The notes under the pieces: generated by a model
The model's database searches: none
What the model was told of the DNA's origin: nothing
The model's input: only the letters and a program-made list of their open reading frames with translations
Made by a program: the position numbers and the translations under genes
Source: Pirellulimonas nuda
Lineage (GTDB): Bacteria; Planctomycetota; Planctomycetia; Pirellulales; Lacipirellulaceae
Assembly (NCBI RefSeq): GCF_007750855.1
Contig: NZ_CP036291.1
Location: 620,001 to 684,000, forward strand
Length of the DNA: 64,000 nucleotides
Reading direction: 5' to 3'
Shown here: positions 1-8,208 of the stretch, piece by piece
How the letters are laid out: every line of letters begins with the position of its first letter
How positions within the stretch are numbered: the first letter of the stretch is position 1

Positions 1-83
1 GGCACGTGCGCCAGATCGGCGGGCCACTGGGTGAGGGTTTCCATCACCAACGCCTCGCGGTACGGGTCGAACTTGTCCGGCAT
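1..83 (-). CDS. N-terminal fragment of an unidentified protein
   Basis: The reverse strand reads from an ATG at 83 to the window edge without a stop and begins MPDKFDPYREALVMETLTQW. Only 27 residues are visible, so no family can be assigned. There is no strong ribosome binding site before the ATG. The gene is divergent from the DUF1499 gene at 171, and the 87 bases between them would hold both promoters. It could be a chance open frame, but the protein-like composition favours a real gene that continues to the left. Confidence 0.45.
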   Translation of the reverse strand, partial: MPDKFDPYREALVMETLTQWPADLAHV

Positions 84-170
84 GAATGGTGCGGGGGGGA
101 GTGGTTTCTGCGGCCAATGGCGGCCCGCATTCGTGCCGTGCTATCGTGACCCACGCATCGGAAAAGGGCA

Positions 171-671
171 ATGGCTTCAAAAAGGCGCATCATGATCTAC
201 GCGATCGGCATCCCGCTGGCGGCGGTCGCCCTGGCGGCGTTGATCCTGGCCACGCACATCGAGGATTGGAGCCGCGACCTCACCACCAACCGGGCCGCCG
301 CTACCCCAGACGCCCGCGACCCACGGCTCAGGCCGCTCGAGCTAGAAGCGGGTCCGCGCGTGCTGCTCGCCCGGATCGACCGGTTGATCGCCGAGAGCAG
401 CGCCTGGCGCGAGCCCGAGGCCCCCAAGCCGCTGCCGGCCGACTCTCCGCTGCCGGCGTTGTGGACCGGCGAGGTCGTGGAGACGCGTCACCTGGTTCAC
501 GTGTCGGGGCTGATGCGCTACCGAGACGACGTGTGGGTGGCGATCGAGCCGGCCCCAGAGGGGCGCTGGCGCGTGTGGGCCGAGAGCCGGTCGCGGATCG
601 GCAAGGGCGACCTGGGACAGAACCCACGCAACCTCCGCGAGCTGCTCTCGGCGCTGGGTGACGCGGGTTAA
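171..671 (+). CDS. DUF1499 family membrane-anchored protein
   Basis: A 166-residue protein with one hydrophobic segment at about residues 8-27 and a soluble domain. The pattern WTGEVVETRH...DDVWVAIEP...SRSRIGKGDLGQNPRNLREL resembles DUF1499, whose members end with a conserved 'S.SR.G..D.G.N..R...L' stretch. The family's function is unknown; members are usually membrane-anchored or lipid-associated. The start at 171 (MASKRRIM) places a short basic stretch before the membrane segment; an internal ATG eight codons later is an alternative. The stop lies inside the left arm of the palindrome at 670. Confidence 0.7.
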   Translation: MASKRRIMIYAIGIPLAAVALAALILATHIEDWSRDLTTNRAAATPDARDPRLRPLELEAGPRVLLARIDRLIAESSAWREPEAPKPLPADSPLPALWTGEVVETRHLVHVSGLMRYRDDVWVAIEPAPEGRWRVWAESRSRIGKGDLGQNPRNLRELLSALGDAG

Positions 672-868
672 CCACAGAGATGGACAGAGGCCACTCGCCA
701 AGACGCAAACAACTCTCGCAGAGGCGCGGAGGGAACAACAAGAACAACCAGTGACCAAGCCTCAATAGACAAGCCGAGCTAGCGGATGTCTGTTGGACAT
801 CGCGGCTTGGTCATCGGTCATGCTTTCTTTTCTCCCTCCGTCTCAGTGTTCTCAGTGGCTCTGTGGTT
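670..868. repeat. 199-bp nested imperfect palindrome
   Basis: The outer arms are AACCACAGAG (670-679) and CTCTGTGGTT (859-868). Inside, GACCAAGCC (about 751) pairs with GGCTTGGTC (about 813). The element has the same outer and inner motifs as the one at 15320-15545. It covers the stop codon of the DUF1499 gene and the last few codons of the convergent gene at 852-1523. This is probably a non-autonomous mobile or REP-like sequence. Its position between convergent genes means it may also work as a bidirectional terminator. Confidence 0.7.
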
Positions 869-1523
869 CATCATCGTGGGAACCGGCGCCCGGCAGCATG
901 CACTCCAGCGGGCAGCCCGCGCAGCGGGGCGTGGGGCGGCAGTGCTCAACGCCGACCTTCACGATCAGCGCGTGCAGCTCGCCCAGCAGGGGGGCGTCGG
1001 CCGGCAGCCGCGACTCGAACCACTGCTGCACCGCGGCGTAGGGGGCCTTGGCGTCGAGCCACCCGTGCCGCCCCGCCACGCGCCGGGCGTACGCGTCTAC
1101 GACAAACCGCGGCGCCCCCGCGCCGTAGTTCATGATGCAGTCGGCCGTCTCGGGCCCGATGCCGTGCACGCCCAGCAGGCTGGCCCGCAGCGTCTGGGGG
1201 TCGTCGGCGAACATCGCGTCCAGCGAGCCTCCGTAGCGGTCGACGATGAACTGCGCCACGCACTGCAGGCGCCGCGCCTTGACCCGGTGGGGCCCGGCGA
1301 CGCGGATCAACTGGGCCAGCTCCTCTTGCGGCGCCCGCGCCAGGGGCCCCGGCTCCAGCAGCCCCGCGGCCTGAAGCTGCGTGATGGCGCGCTCAACGTT
1401 CCGCCACGCGGTGTGCTGCACCAGCACGGCGCCCACGATCATCTCCATCGGCGTCTGGGCGGGCCACCAGTGCTGCGGGCCGTAGGCCTCAAGCAGCCGG
1501 CGGTAGGCTTGGTCGATCGGCAT
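852..1523 (-). CDS. Endonuclease III-related HhH-GPD DNA glycosylase (COG2231 / MagIII-like)
   Basis: A 223-residue base-excision repair enzyme of the HhH-GPD superfamily. The helix-hairpin-helix lies at about residues 116-131 (LLGVHGIGPETADCI), followed by the catalytic Asp143 in VVDAYARRV. At the position where bifunctional Nth has its lyase lysine (GxxKTA) this protein has Glu (GPETA), so it is probably a monofunctional glycosylase, as in the MagIII 3-methyladenine group. Four C-terminal cysteines (195, 201, 204, 208) suggest a [4Fe-4S] cluster, though the spacing differs from Nth (C-X6-C-X2-C-X5-C). The last residues (EPQSH) are encoded by a palindromic repeat. The substrate cannot be fixed from sequence. 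Confidence 0.8.
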   Translation of the reverse strand: MPIDQAYRRLLEAYGPQHWWPAQTPMEMIVGAVLVQHTAWRNVERAITQLQAAGLLEPGPLARAPQEELAQLIRVAGPHRVKARRLQCVAQFIVDRYGGSLDAMFADDPQTLRASLLGVHGIGPETADCIMNYGAGAPRFVVDAYARRVAGRHGWLDAKAPYAAVQQWFESRLPADAPLLGELHALIVKVGVEHCRPTPRCAGCPLECMLPGAGSHDDEPQSH

Positions 1524-1737
1524 GCGTCAAGTGGTGGTTGGCGTCGGGCGCTGTGTGCGCGGCGTTGTCAAGCGGGAATCACGCAAAGAAACTTTGCTGC
1601 GCGAATCACGCTTTGAGGCTTTCGTCATCGGCAGTTATAATCGCTGATGTGCGACGCGCCCGTCGCCAAGCGTTTACGAACCAACCCTGCCACGGCGCGT
1701 CGCGCCGCGTCTGGGCGATGCATACGGAGGCCTGACC

Positions 1738-2295
1738 GTGCTATCGGTCCGTCCCAAGATCGCGGAGCTTACCGTCCAACTCTTTGGCCGGTCGATCCAC
1801 CCCGAGCTGTTCCAGGTCTACGCTAGCAAGAGCTACCAGCGGAGCCGCTACGACGCCACGGTGCAGGTAACCAGCGCCGGGCACGTCGTGATCTGGCGCC
1901 ACCAGGGCCTGGTGCTGACCGAGGTGGCCGCGGCCGCCAACCACCCGCTGCCGCAACGCCGCCGGCTGATGGCCCACCGCGCGCTCGGCGAGCGCGCCGA
2001 CCGGGTCGAGCTGCGTGGCGGGGGCGTTTACGAGGTCAAGTTCGCGATGGAGCCCGTGGAAGTGGGGCTGTTCAACTTCTACCAGAACGAGCTGGCCCGC
2101 TGCGGCAAGGCCGAGGGGGGGATCGCCGAAGGGGTGTTCCACCAGTTCGACAAGAGCGAGCGCTTCGGCCTGGGGGCGCTGAGCTACATGCACGTGGAGT
2201 GCCGCGACCGCACCTTCAAGGTGCAAACCCTGCACACCTTCCCCGACGACTGCGCGCTGCTGAAGTGCGAAACCGTGTTCCGGCTCCCGAAGTAG
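1738..2295 (+). CDS. DUF2617 family protein
   Basis: A 185-residue soluble protein beginning MLSVRPKIAELTVQLFGRSI. The N-terminal pattern and the overall size fit DUF2617, an uncharacterised family. There is no signal peptide or membrane segment. The start is GTG at 1738 with a GGAGG ribosome binding site ending seven bases upstream, which fixes this start. The gene is convergent with the TPR gene, and the hairpin at 2303-2341 lies between the two stops. No function can be inferred from the neighbours. Confidence 0.6.
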   Translation: MLSVRPKIAELTVQLFGRSIHPELFQVYASKSYQRSRYDATVQVTSAGHVVIWRHQGLVLTEVAAAANHPLPQRRRLMAHRALGERADRVELRGGGVYEVKFAMEPVEVGLFNFYQNELARCGKAEGGIAEGVFHQFDKSERFGLGALSYMHVECRDRTFKVQTLHTFPDDCALLKCETVFRLPK

Positions 2296-2302
2296 TACCG
2301 CG

Positions 2303-2341
2303 TAGGCCTGCCGTCGGCGGCTGACGCCGACGGCTCGCCTA
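2303..2341. terminator. Hairpin between convergent genes, probable bidirectional terminator
   Basis: GTAGGCCTGCCGTCGGCG pairs with CGCCGACGGCTCGCCTAC around a short GCTGA loop. It sits immediately after the DUF2617 stop and overlaps the stop of the convergent TPR gene (2339). There is no T-run. A 15-base core of this hairpin recurs inside lysA at 22054-22068, so the sequence is also a dispersed repeat. Confidence 0.5.
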
Positions 2342-4165
2342 CTTGGTGGGCGTGTGTTGTTCGGCCAGTTTCTGCTCGAACTCTTCGAGCTGGCGCCGCA
2401 TGACCTGCAGGTGGGGCATCTTGTCGACCGCCAGACGCTGGGCGTCGACCGCCTGCTGGACGTCGCCGACCGCGAAGTAGCAGCGCCCCAGCGTGTCGAG
2501 GTAGCCGGCGTTGCCGGGGCTGAGCTGCAGCGACCGCTGCGAGTACCGCAACGCCTTGCCGTAGTCCCCCTCGGTGTTCGCCACGAGCCACGCCCATTGG
2601 TTGTAGGGGGTCGGGTCGAGGGGGTCTTCTTCGATCATCAACTGCATCGAACGCGCCAGCCGCTCGATCCGGTCGATCACCCGATCGCGTTGGGCGTCCT
2701 CGTCGCCCGCCGCCCGGTGCATGGCGATCAGCACGTCTGCGTTGGTGGGGTCGAAGCCCCAGCTCTGCTCGTAGAAGTCGCGCGCCTGCTTGGCGTCCCC
2801 CTCGGCCTGCGCCGCCAGGCCGCGGAAGAACGCCTCGGTCGCCCGAAGGGTGTTGACCTTGGGGATCACCCTCCAGCGGTCGGCGAGCTGGCCGTACGTG
2901 CGGCTCGACTCCGGGGTGGCGTCGATCCGCGACAGCAGCGCGGCGATCACCTCGGCCGATTCTGCTTCTTGGCCGTTGTCGTGCAGCGAATCGGCGAGCC
3001 AGCTAGCCGCGCACACACTCGAGAGGTTCAGCGCCGCATCGTCGCCCGTCGCCGCGTAGTACTCGCGTTGGGCCCACTCGGGCCGGCCGCGCGTCTCGAG
3101 CCACTGCGCCACCACCACGCCGCCGTCGATCTCGGGGGAATCCTCGTTTAGCCGGGCGTCGCGGTCGGTCGCTGGCGTGTCGTAGGCCTCGTCGGCCAGC
3201 CGCTGGGCCTGTTCTTGCTGGCCCTGCAGCATCGCGAGGTCGGCCAGCAGGTACCGCGAGCGCTTGGAGGTGAGCGTGTCCTTGTGCCGTTCGACCAACG
3301 CCTGAACCACCCCCCACCGCTCTGCCTTGCCGCTCCACCCGAGCACCCGTTCTAGGTAGCCTTCTTTCTGATCTTCCGTAGAGCCGACGAGCGCTTCGGC
3401 GGTCTCGAGCACCGCGTCGCGCGGGGCGTCGGCGTCGAGCTCGAGCCGCAGCAGGTTCCAACGCAGCACGCCGGCGCCGGGCGAGCCTCGCCCCGGGTCC
3501 TGGGCCGCCATCCGCTGCGACTGGCCGGCGACCGCCTCGCGCCACGGGGCGATCGCGTCTTCGGGCGACTCGACCTGCGCCGCCAGCAGCTCGCACCAAC
3601 GCCCGGAGGCGCGCTGGCTGGGGCCTGCCAGCCGGTTGACGCGCTCGATCACGGCCGGCAAGACCGCGCGCAGGGCCGCTTCCTCGGCGATGGCGACCTG
3701 TTCTATCAGCAGCAGGCCCGCGGTCTCGCTCACGTCCGGCGACGTGTCAAAGCGGGCGATCCGCACCAACGCCGAGGCCGATTCGCCGGCCGGCATCGCG
3801 GCCAGCGCCGCCACGGCCGCCAGGCGCCCCTGTTCCGACTGCTGGGCGTACTCCGACATCACCTGACGCACCGAGGGGGAGTCGTCCCACCGCGCCCAGC
3901 GGGGCGCCAACCGGTCGAGCAGCCGCCGGCTCGCCGCGGCGACCTCGGGGTCGGGGCTCTCGGCCGAGGCGAGCAGCGGCTCCACCGCCGGCAGCCCCAA
4001 CGCTTCGAGCTCGATCGCCGCCCCCTGCCGCTCTACGTAGACCGGGCTCGCGAGCTGCGCGATCAGCCCTTCGGCCTGCTGGGCGCGGGCCGCCGGGTCG
4101 GCGTCCGCCGCCGCGGCCCACGAAGCGCACCAAAACGCGAGCAGCACAGTACAGATCAAGATCAC
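2339..4165 (-). CDS. Secreted HEAT/TPR-repeat protein
   Basis: A 608-residue protein with an N-terminal signal peptide (MILICTVLLAFWCASWAAAA, cleavage near AAA-DAD). Residues ~25-90 look like HEAT-type helical repeats (RQGAAIELEALGLPAVEPLL). The rest is alpha-helical, with TPR-like units near the C-terminus (YGKALRYSQRSLQLSPGNA and YLDTLGRCYFAVGDVQQAVD). Such proteins act as periplasmic scaffolds; the partner is unknown. The start is GTG at 4165, with AGAGGAC upstream. A response regulator lies just upstream on the same strand. Confidence 0.7.
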   Translation of the reverse strand: MILICTVLLAFWCASWAAAADADPAARAQQAEGLIAQLASPVYVERQGAAIELEALGLPAVEPLLASAESPDPEVAAASRRLLDRLAPRWARWDDSPSVRQVMSEYAQQSEQGRLAAVAALAAMPAGESASALVRIARFDTSPDVSETAGLLLIEQVAIAEEAALRAVLPAVIERVNRLAGPSQRASGRWCELLAAQVESPEDAIAPWREAVAGQSQRMAAQDPGRGSPGAGVLRWNLLRLELDADAPRDAVLETAEALVGSTEDQKEGYLERVLGWSGKAERWGVVQALVERHKDTLTSKRSRYLLADLAMLQGQQEQAQRLADEAYDTPATDRDARLNEDSPEIDGGVVVAQWLETRGRPEWAQREYYAATGDDAALNLSSVCAASWLADSLHDNGQEAESAEVIAALLSRIDATPESSRTYGQLADRWRVIPKVNTLRATEAFFRGLAAQAEGDAKQARDFYEQSWGFDPTNADVLIAMHRAAGDEDAQRDRVIDRIERLARSMQLMIEEDPLDPTPYNQWAWLVANTEGDYGKALRYSQRSLQLSPGNAGYLDTLGRCYFAVGDVQQAVDAQRLAVDKMPHLQVMRRQLEEFEQKLAEQHTPTK

Positions 4166-4213
4166 GTTCGCGCGTCCTCTTTGGCTGATTGCTGAAAGCT
4201 GACCGCTACCCGC

Positions 4214-4654
4214 TCAAACCCCGTCGCGCTTCTCCATCTCTTCGATGTAGCGACGCAGACGCTCTACCTCGTCCGTCACCGCGCTGAGCCGCAGCATGTT
4301 CTCGACGCGTTTGAGCAGCTCGATCTTGTTGACCGGCTTGGAGAGGAAGTCGTCGGCGCCCGCCTCCACGGCGCGCTCGATGTCTCCCAGCTCGTTCAGC
4401 GCCGTGACCATCAGCACCATCACGCTGGGGAGCTCGCCGGAACCCTTGAGCTGCTTGCACACCTCAAACCCGCTGAGCCGCGGCATCATCACGTCCAACA
4501 GCACCAGGTTGGGCTTGAACTCGGCGGCCTTGTCGAGCGTCTGCTGCCCGTCCATGGCGATCTCGACGTCGATGTCGAGCCCCGACAGGTAGGCCTCCAT
4601 CAGCTCGACGTTGGTCTCGTTGTCGTCGGCGATCAGTACGCGGTGCTTGGGCAT
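4214..4654 (-). CDS. Single-domain response regulator (CheY-like)
   Basis: A 146-residue receiver domain starting MPKHRVLIADDNETNVE. Acidic DD of the phosphorylation pocket is at residues 9-10, the phospho-acceptor Asp lies in NLVLLDVMMPRLSG, the switch Thr in MVTALNE, and the conserved Lys in FLSKPV. The receiver is followed by a short coiled-coil tail (VTDEVERLRRYIEEMEKRD) and no output domain, so signalling is probably by protein contact or phosphotransfer. No histidine kinase is adjacent. A TTG start four codons upstream is possible, but the ATG at 4654 matches the usual start of the fold. Confidence 0.9.
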   Translation of the reverse strand: MPKHRVLIADDNETNVELMEAYLSGLDIDVEIAMDGQQTLDKAAEFKPNLVLLDVMMPRLSGFEVCKQLKGSGELPSVMVLMVTALNELGDIERAVEAGADDFLSKPVNKIELLKRVENMLRLSAVTDEVERLRRYIEEMEKRDGV

Positions 4655-4667
4655 CGGGACTCTCAAA

Positions 4668-4750
4668 GGGTAGGGTGCACGCAGTGCACCATGCGTCGCG
4701 ATGGAGTGAGTTATTCAGGGGCTTGGTGCACTGCGTGCACCCTACTACCC
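4668..4750. repeat. Palindromic element with GGTGCACGCAGTGCACC-type arms
   Basis: The left arm (4668-4690) contains GGGTGCACGCAGTGCACC and the right arm (4725-4750) the complement, with a 3-base insertion on the right side. Each arm is itself partly palindromic (GTGCAC..GTGCAC). The 34-base loop shows no gene. It lies between the response regulator and glyA, both on the minus strand, so it could act as a terminator for glyA; origin as a dispersed repeat is more likely. Confidence 0.65.
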
Positions 4751-4764
4751 GGCGTCTTGGCGGT

Positions 4765-6030
4765 TCAAACCGTCGTCATTTCTTGGTTCAGAGCGGCGGC
4801 CGGGACAGGGAAGTCCGCGCACAGCGTTTTTACTTCGCCGCGGATCTTGGCGTGGCGGGCCTCGTCTTCGGGGTTGGCCAGCGCGTCCAGCATCCAGGCG
4901 CCGATGGTGCGCATCTCGGCTTGGCCCATGCCGCGGGTGGTCAGCGCCGGGGTGCCGATGCGGATGCCGGAGGGGTCCATCGGCTTGCGCTGGTCGTACG
5001 GGATCATGTTCATGTTCACCGTGACGCCGCAGCGGTCGAGGGCCGTCTCGGCGGTCTTGCCGCCGATCCCCAGCGGGGTGACGTCGACCAGCATCAGGTG
5101 GTTCTCCGTGCCGCCGCTCACCAGCCGCAGGCCGCCGGCCATCAGCGTCTCGGCGAGCGCCTGGGCGTTGTCGATCACCTGCTGGGCGTACTTCTTGAAG
5201 CTAGGCTTGAGGGCCTCGCCGAAGCAGACCGCCTTGCCGGCGATCACGTGCATCAGCGGGCCCCCCTGGATCCCGGGGAAGACGCGGCTGTTGAGCACCT
5301 TGGCGTACTCCTTCCGCGCCAGGATCACCCCGCCGCGTGGGCCGCGCAGCGTCTTGTGGGTGGTGCTGGTCACCACGTCGGCCACCTCGACCGGGTTGTC
5401 GTGCAGCCCGGCGGCCACCAGGCCGGCGTAGTGGGCCATGTCCACCATCAGCTTGGCGCCCACTTCGTCCGCGATCTCGCGGAACGGGGCGTGCTTGATC
5501 TCGCGCGGGTAGGCGCTGGCGCCGGCGATGATGAGCTTCGGCTTGTGCTCGCGGGCCAGCTTGGCGACCTGGTCGAAGTCGATGCGGTGCGCATCCTTGG
5601 TGACGCCGTAGCCGACGAAGTTGTACAGCATGCCGCTGATGTTCAGCTTCATGCCGTGCGTCAGGTGCCCGCCGTGCGCCAGGTCGAGCCCCAGCACGGT
5701 GTCGCCCGGCTCCAGCAGCCCCAGGTAGACCGCGGTGTTGGCCTGCGAGCCGGAGTGGGGCTGCACGTTGGCGAACTCTGCGCCAAAGAGCTGCTTCACG
5801 CGGTCGCGGGCCAGGTCTTCCACCACGTCGACAAACTCGCAGCCGCCGTAGTAGCGCCGGCCGGGGTAGCCCTCGGCGTATTTGTTGGTCAGCACGCTGC
5901 CGGCGGCCTGCATCACCGCGGGGCTGGTGTAGTTCTCGCTGGCGATCATCTCCAGCCCGTCTTGCTGGCGCTCGATTTCCGAGTCGATCGCCGCCCACAC
6001 GTCCGGGTCGTTCTGCTCAATAAAGTTCAT
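4765..6030 (-). CDS. glyA: Serine hydroxymethyltransferase
   Basis: A 421-residue PLP enzyme that interconverts serine + tetrahydrofolate and glycine + 5,10-methylenetetrahydrofolate. Family motifs are all present: [20 protein letters not shown] near the N-terminus, the [14 protein letters not shown] active-site loop, [12 protein letters not shown], and the PLP-lysine segment [13 protein letters not shown]. The length is normal (E. coli 417). The start at 6030 ([10 protein letters not shown]) was chosen because upstream in-frame sequence runs into the palindrome at 6071. With thyA and folA elsewhere in the window it belongs to one-carbon/folate metabolism, though they are not in one operon. 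Confidence 0.97.
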   Translation of the reverse strand: MNFIEQNDPDVWAAIDSEIERQQDGLEMIASENYTSPAVMQAAGSVLTNKYAEGYPGRRYYGGCEFVDVVEDLARDRVKQLFGAEFANVQPHSGSQANTAVYLGLLEPGDTVLGLDLAHGGHLTHGMKLNISGMLYNFVGYGVTKDAHRIDFDQVAKLAREHKPKLIIAGASAYPREIKHAPFREIADEVGAKLMVDMAHYAGLVAAGLHDNPVEVADVVTSTTHKTLRGPRGGVILARKEYAKVLNSRVFPGIQGGPLMHVIAGKAVCFGEALKPSFKKYAQQVIDNAQALAETLMAGGLRLVSGGTENHLMLVDVTPLGIGGKTAETALDRCGVTVNMNMIPYDQRKPMDPSGIRIGTPALTTRGMGQAEMRTIGAWMLDALANPEDEARHAKIRGEVKTLCADFPVPAAALNQEMTTV

Positions 6031-6070
6031 GCAACTCGCGTCCCAAGAGAAAACCCAACCACAGATCCAA

Positions 6071-6136
6071 TAGCCGACGGGCTCCGCCCCGTCGACGCGC
6101 TTGGCCGGCCACCGACGGGGCGGAGCCCGTCGGCTA
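6071..6136. repeat. REP-like palindrome, two perfect 24-base inverted arms
   Basis: The arms at 6071-6094 and 6113-6136 are perfect inverted copies containing GACGGGGCGGAGCCCGTCGG, separated by 18 bases. Single copies of the same unit occur at 28395-28417, 42248-42271 and, in part, 32374-32388, so this is a dispersed repeat family. It lies upstream of glyA and downstream of the metalloprotease gene. Confidence 0.8.
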
Positions 6137-6267
6137 TCGCTCACCCAGTTGGCGCCGCGCCAAGCGTTTCGCTGCCCCTCCAGCATCCCCGAACCCCTAG
6201 CGGGGTGTCAATCGGCGCGGAGCGTGGCGACCCGAGGGTTTGGCACGTGCGGGCCTAGGGTCGGCCG

Positions 6268-7599
6268 CTACTGGGCTGTGCGTTTCACGCGTTGGACGAT
6301 CACCCGCAGCTCTCCCTGATTCTCTGCGACCGCCGCGGGAGAGTCGTTCACCCGCAGGTAGAGGGTCCCCGAATGCAGCGGGACCAGTTCTGCTTCGGGC
6401 CCAACGCCCACGGGCCGGAGCAGGCTCCCCTCGAACCAAGCCGACCCCCCCTCGCCCCCGGCGCTCTCCCGCTGGTCGATCGCCGCTAGCAGCATCCCCA
6501 GCGGTCGGCCGGCGAAGTACTCCAGCGTCACCCCCCCCGCCTCGCAGGGCCAGGGCGTACCCTCGGCGTCTCGGTGCACCACAAACCGGCCGCTGGCCGA
6601 GAGCCGCACCGGCCGGCCCGCCTCGACGGCCACGCCCGTCGATTGCCAGCCCCGGTCCGCGGCGACCGTCACTTCGGCCGGTTCTTCCGCAAGCGGCCTA
6701 CCGGGTCGGAAGTCGATCGCTTCGGGCGCCACTTGGTAACCGTAATCCAGCCGCGAAACAAACAGCCGCCACTCGAGCGCTAGATCGCTCCAGTCGTCCG
6801 CAAAAGCTGCTCGGAACCCGTCGTCGAAGTCCTCACGCAGGACTTCTTTCGGCAGGTCGCGGAAGCGTGGCTGGTAGCGGGGGTGGGAGTCGAGCAGCTT
6901 GGCCAGAGACCAGACCCAGGCGTAGGAGTCGGGGCCGAGCACCTGGCGGTTATCGATCTTCATCACCGCGGGGACCGACAGCGCCTTGCCCGCCGCGAAC
7001 GCGTCGCGGACCGACTTGACCCGCCCCCAGTACGCAGAAGCCCCGCGGGAAGCCGGCATGACCCCCAGTTCTAGCCTCCCCGAGCCGGGGTCCCAGGCGT
7101 GCGTCCCCAGCAGCTCCGCCATAGCCTCCATGTACCAGCCGGGGCCGCAGCCCCCCAGCACGGTGGCCATGTAGCTGTGGGTGGCCTCGTGCAAAACCAG
7201 GTGCCGGCGGTAGTAGTCGGTCGACTGCTCGGCGACCCAGGCCTCGTAGCCCAGCGACAGGCCGTTGAGGAAGTCGCCCCCCCGGTCGGGCATCAGGCCG
7301 AGGGCCTCGAGCGGCTGGCGGTCGCGCACCAGGTACATCCGCAGCCGCCAGTCGGCGGGGGCCTGCTCGCCGGTGTGAGCGAAGTAGCGATCCCAAGCCG
7401 GCATCGCTGCTTCGACGACGCTGGGCAGCTCGTCGATCGCGGGGGAGGGGGGCAGGTCCGTCACTAGTTCCAGCCGCGGACCGGACACGACACGTAAACC
7501 AGCGGCGGCGAGGCGATCGGCGTCGAGCGGCGGCGGGGGTGGCCACTCGGCAAAGGCGCTTCGCGTCAACAGGAGCAGCAATAAGACGGTGCGCGTCAC
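6268..7599 (-). CDS. Secreted zinc metalloprotease-like protein
   Basis: A 443-residue protein with a signal peptide (MTRTVLLLLLLTRSAFA). The zinc-binding motif HEATH is at residues 137-141, and a downstream acidic motif WYMEAMAE (Glu158 or Glu162) could supply the third ligand, a gluzincin arrangement. The C-terminal ~150 residues (from about 290) look like a beta-sandwich, with WQSTGVAVEAGRPVRLSASG and LYLRVNDSPA resembling PA-I lectin/carbohydrate-binding-like domains. The role is probably extracellular or periplasmic. The start is GTG at 7599, overlapping the upstream small gene by four bases (GTGA), which suggests translational coupling. Confidence 0.75.
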   Translation of the reverse strand: MTRTVLLLLLLTRSAFAEWPPPPPLDADRLAAAGLRVVSGPRLELVTDLPPSPAIDELPSVVEAAMPAWDRYFAHTGEQAPADWRLRMYLVRDRQPLEALGLMPDRGGDFLNGLSLGYEAWVAEQSTDYYRRHLVLHEATHSYMATVLGGCGPGWYMEAMAELLGTHAWDPGSGRLELGVMPASRGASAYWGRVKSVRDAFAAGKALSVPAVMKIDNRQVLGPDSYAWVWSLAKLLDSHPRYQPRFRDLPKEVLREDFDDGFRAAFADDWSDLALEWRLFVSRLDYGYQVAPEAIDFRPGRPLAEEPAEVTVAADRGWQSTGVAVEAGRPVRLSASGRFVVHRDAEGTPWPCEAGGVTLEYFAGRPLGMLLAAIDQRESAGGEGGSAWFEGSLLRPVGVGPEAELVPLHSGTLYLRVNDSPAAVAENQGELRVIVQRVKRTAQ

Positions 7600-7856
7600 C
7601 CGACGGTCACTGCCTGTTGACTGAACCGTTCCGCGATGCCCACGCAGCCCGGAAAACGCTCAGCGATGTCATCCAGCGTCGCTGCAAAGTTTTCTGTCTG
7701 ATCGGTCGGCTCGGCGATCATCTTAGGTAGCAACTCTGCTGCATCGAACAGATCTCCCAACTCCTTGGAGCCGGACTCGTAGGCGATCCATCGGGCGCGA
7801 ATGAAGATTTCGTGTAATGCCTGCAGCGCAGCCTGCTCTTTGCCTGGGCCAATCAT
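7596..7856 (-). CDS. Small hypothetical protein, second gene of an overlapping pair
   Basis: An 86-residue, acidic, helical protein starting MIGPGKEQAALQALHEIFIR. The ATG at 7856 overlaps the stop of the upstream gene (ATGA at 7853-7856) and its own stop overlaps the GTG start of the metalloprotease gene. Three genes are therefore tightly coupled on the minus strand. I do not recognise the family. The partner-like pairing of two small soluble proteins could be a toxin-antitoxin or effector-immunity module, but nothing in the sequence proves this. Confidence 0.6.
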   Translation of the reverse strand: MIGPGKEQAALQALHEIFIRARWIAYESGSKELGDLFDAAELLPKMIAEPTDQTENFAATLDDIAERFPGCVGIAERFSQQAVTVG

Positions 7857-8176
7857 GGATCGCCTCCAAAGTCCAAGTAAACTTGTTCGATCGGAACGCC
7901 GCGGACCCCACGAACGACATGAATTGGCGGGAGCGGGGAAGGATTCTGCAATGCGGCGGTCTCGATCTCTCTCCATCGTAGTTCCTGCGTCGCCGTACGA
8001 CACGCAATCGACAGTTGATTCGGCGAACGAAGGTTCTTCAATTCTATGTCTGCCTCGAACAGGAAAACATAGTCAACGTCGAAGAATCTCGCTCGGATTG
8101 TCCGATCGCCGGCCAGCCAGGCAGCCTTTGCTCGACGTACGCCGTCAGTGATTTCGTAGAGCAGGCCGAAGGGCAT
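7853..8176 (-). CDS. Small hypothetical protein, first gene of an overlapping pair
   Basis: A 107-residue protein starting MPFGLLYEITDGVRRAKAAW. It is predicted to be soluble and mixed alpha/beta, ending with IHVVRGVRGVPIEQVYLDFG. I do not recognise the family. It has lower GC codon use than its neighbours, which together with the four-base overlap to the next small gene hints at a laterally acquired two-gene cassette between the AsmA-like gene and the metalloprotease. Function unknown. Confidence 0.6.
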   Translation of the reverse strand: MPFGLLYEITDGVRRAKAAWLAGDRTIRARFFDVDYVFLFEADIELKNLRSPNQLSIACRTATQELRWREIETAALQNPSPLPPIHVVRGVRGVPIEQVYLDFGGDP

Positions 8177-8208
8177 TCTCTAATTCTAAACTCGGCGGTA
8201 GGCGCCCG

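Noticed and set aside
4675-6258. Long plus-strand frame opposite glyA
   Set aside because: Antisense shadow caused by high GC; glyA is certain on the other strand.
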